64,000 nucleotides of DNA from Atopsyche davidsoni. Taxonomy: Eukaryota; Arthropoda; Insecta; Trichoptera; Hydrobiosidae. Below the pieces are notes generated by a model that was not told the origin of the DNA, searched no databases, and was given only the letters and a program-made list of their open reading frames with translations. A program made the translations under genes and the position numbers. Where the stretch lies: assembly GCA_022113835.1 (NCBI GenBank), contig JAILWY010000027.1, positions 2,854,501 through 2,918,500 on the forward strand, read 5' to 3'. Positions 62,936 to 64,000 of this stretch are shown here, in pieces; the first letter of the stretch is position 1; every line of letters begins with the position of its first letter.

Positions 62936-64000
62936 TCGTTACACACGCTACGACATAACTGACAACCAGATGGTAACTCGTCAATACCGTCCTCATTTGT
63001 ATTATTTACGTAAAAATATATGCTATTAAAAAAGTCTTAGATAAGCGTTATAAAAATGAGTATTATTTTAAAATTGTTTTTAGATTTTCCAACCTTTTTT
63101 TGGTCGTTTCCAATTATATTTTTGTCGACTGAGAATCGCTCACAGGTTTTGGGAGCAGTGGATAATAAAAATTTGAATCGATTATTTTATTAATAAAATG
63201 TAAAATATATATATATATATATTCCAACTGAGCCTAAGTAATGTCATTGTAATTAAAAAAAATAAACAGTTCAATAATACTTGGTAAATTAATCAAATCA
63301 GTAATCCTGTGTGTTTTATTGCTTGATGATTCGGCTTTGGTATTTAATCTATTTCTAAAAAATGTTCTATTTATTCAACAAGATTTTGATAGTTTTAATC
63401 ATATTATACCTAGATTATAAGTTAGAATATTGAATTGTTCAGCACAATTTACAAAAAAATAAATGAAAATGTACTATAGAAGAACACTTTATAAATCTCA
63501 TTTAGATAAAATAAATACATTACTGTATTATATAGTACTCATGAATTATATACGATGAGGTATAAATAATATCGTTCTATGTTATTACAATGTTTTCAAT
63601 CAATCAAAAGTATAATATCGATTACACTAATGAAAAAAACTGGCTTTGTTTTTGCGTATACCCCATACGAGGTGGCGTATATTGTACTTCTATACTAGTG
63701 ACGTCCTATTTTCTAATAAAACCGGTTACTGATTATTATTATTATTATAATCAAATATTTAATAAATTTACATTTCTTCTCATACACGATAAATTCAGTA
63801 AAACAATTCGACCAGAAAACAATTGTTTTTTTTTTTTATTGAAAATTAATTATTCATTACAAATCATCGTTATCATTTACGTTGCGAAATATTTGAACCG
63901 ATCAATGCAGTTCTGTAAGTTTGCTTATTTGTTGTCGTGGTAGAAAAATTTTCAGTATAATTTTGCGTTGTTTCAGTGGGTTGTTTTTGGTTCGCGAACC
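62936..64000. other. AT-rich end of window
   Basis: Starts with a half copy of the CACACGCTACGACATAACTG MITE (62936-63010). A (TA)n run lies at about 63208-63222. Beyond that no gene or repeat is recognised; the plus-strand frame at 63590-63943 has no known domain and AT-driven composition. Confidence 0.35.

Larger units (their letters stand above)
31599..64000 (-). other. pb: Presumed giant intron of pb (at least 32.4 kb)
   Basis: The homeobox exon has a clear acceptor (CGTTTCAG before 31598), so an upstream pb exon must exist, yet no minus-strand reading frame with YPWM or the pb N-terminal motifs is seen to the window end. The interval is AT-rich, full of decayed mobile elements, and has GC-richer single-copy blocks. 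Blocks not listed separately: 40140-40330, 44880-45120, 45700-46480, 47530-47700, 48340-48520, 49950-50150, 50400-50650, 51300-51480 (with ACCGGAAGTG, an ETS-type site), 52430-52510 (with ATGACTCAT, an AP-1-type site at 52437-52443), 58060-58330, 59440-59680 and 62490-62780. A short unseen microexon cannot be ruled out. Confidence 0.6.

Overview
This is eukaryotic, almost certainly insect, nuclear DNA. The genes are split by short GT-AG introns, the background is very AT-rich, and five genes match conserved animal housekeeping or regulatory families. A sixth, at 29659-31598 on the minus strand, carries a homeodomain of the proboscipedia/maxillopedia (Hox2) type. The order of insect cannot be fixed by eye.

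Layout. At 1-3526 (+) lie the last nine exons of VPS16. At 12286-15453 (-) is a JAZF1-type zinc-finger gene, preceded on its 3' side by about 5.7 kb of non-coding DNA that may be a long 3' UTR. About 0.9 kb away and divergently transcribed is the ATP synthase c-subunit gene (16333-18762, +). It has two intact, same-phase, same-length versions of its final coding exon, which is the most unusual coding structure in the window. PFDN5 (21237-22129, +) and a monothiol glutaredoxin of the GLRX3/PICOT type (23016-25199, -) are convergent. A 4.5 kb AT-rich gap follows, then the two 3'-terminal coding exons of proboscipedia (pb). No YPWM exon was found upstream on the minus strand, so everything from 31599 to the window end (at least 32.4 kb) is read as pb intron. 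This ties the window to the Hox complex, but the five housekeeping genes sit where labial would be expected, so the complex is interrupted or broken on the 3' side of pb.

The pb intron alternates two kinds of DNA. One is a dense, nested set of decayed mobile elements: hAT-, pogo-, mariner- and piggyBac-like DNA elements, truncated non-LTR retrotransposons, a tRNA-derived palindromic element, foldback elements and tandem arrays with units of about 193, 201 and 225 bp. The other is short, GC-richer, apparently single-copy blocks (for example 34909-35290, 38790-39110, 49230-49400, 56080-56320, 60480-60835). Four of these hold matches to Exd/Hox (TGATTGAT, TGATTGATGG) or Exd/Hth (TGATTGACAG, TGACAG) sites and are the best candidates for pb enhancers. 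Limits: exon joins, repeat families and binding sites were called by reading alone. No database search, alignment program, RNA data or species comparison was available.
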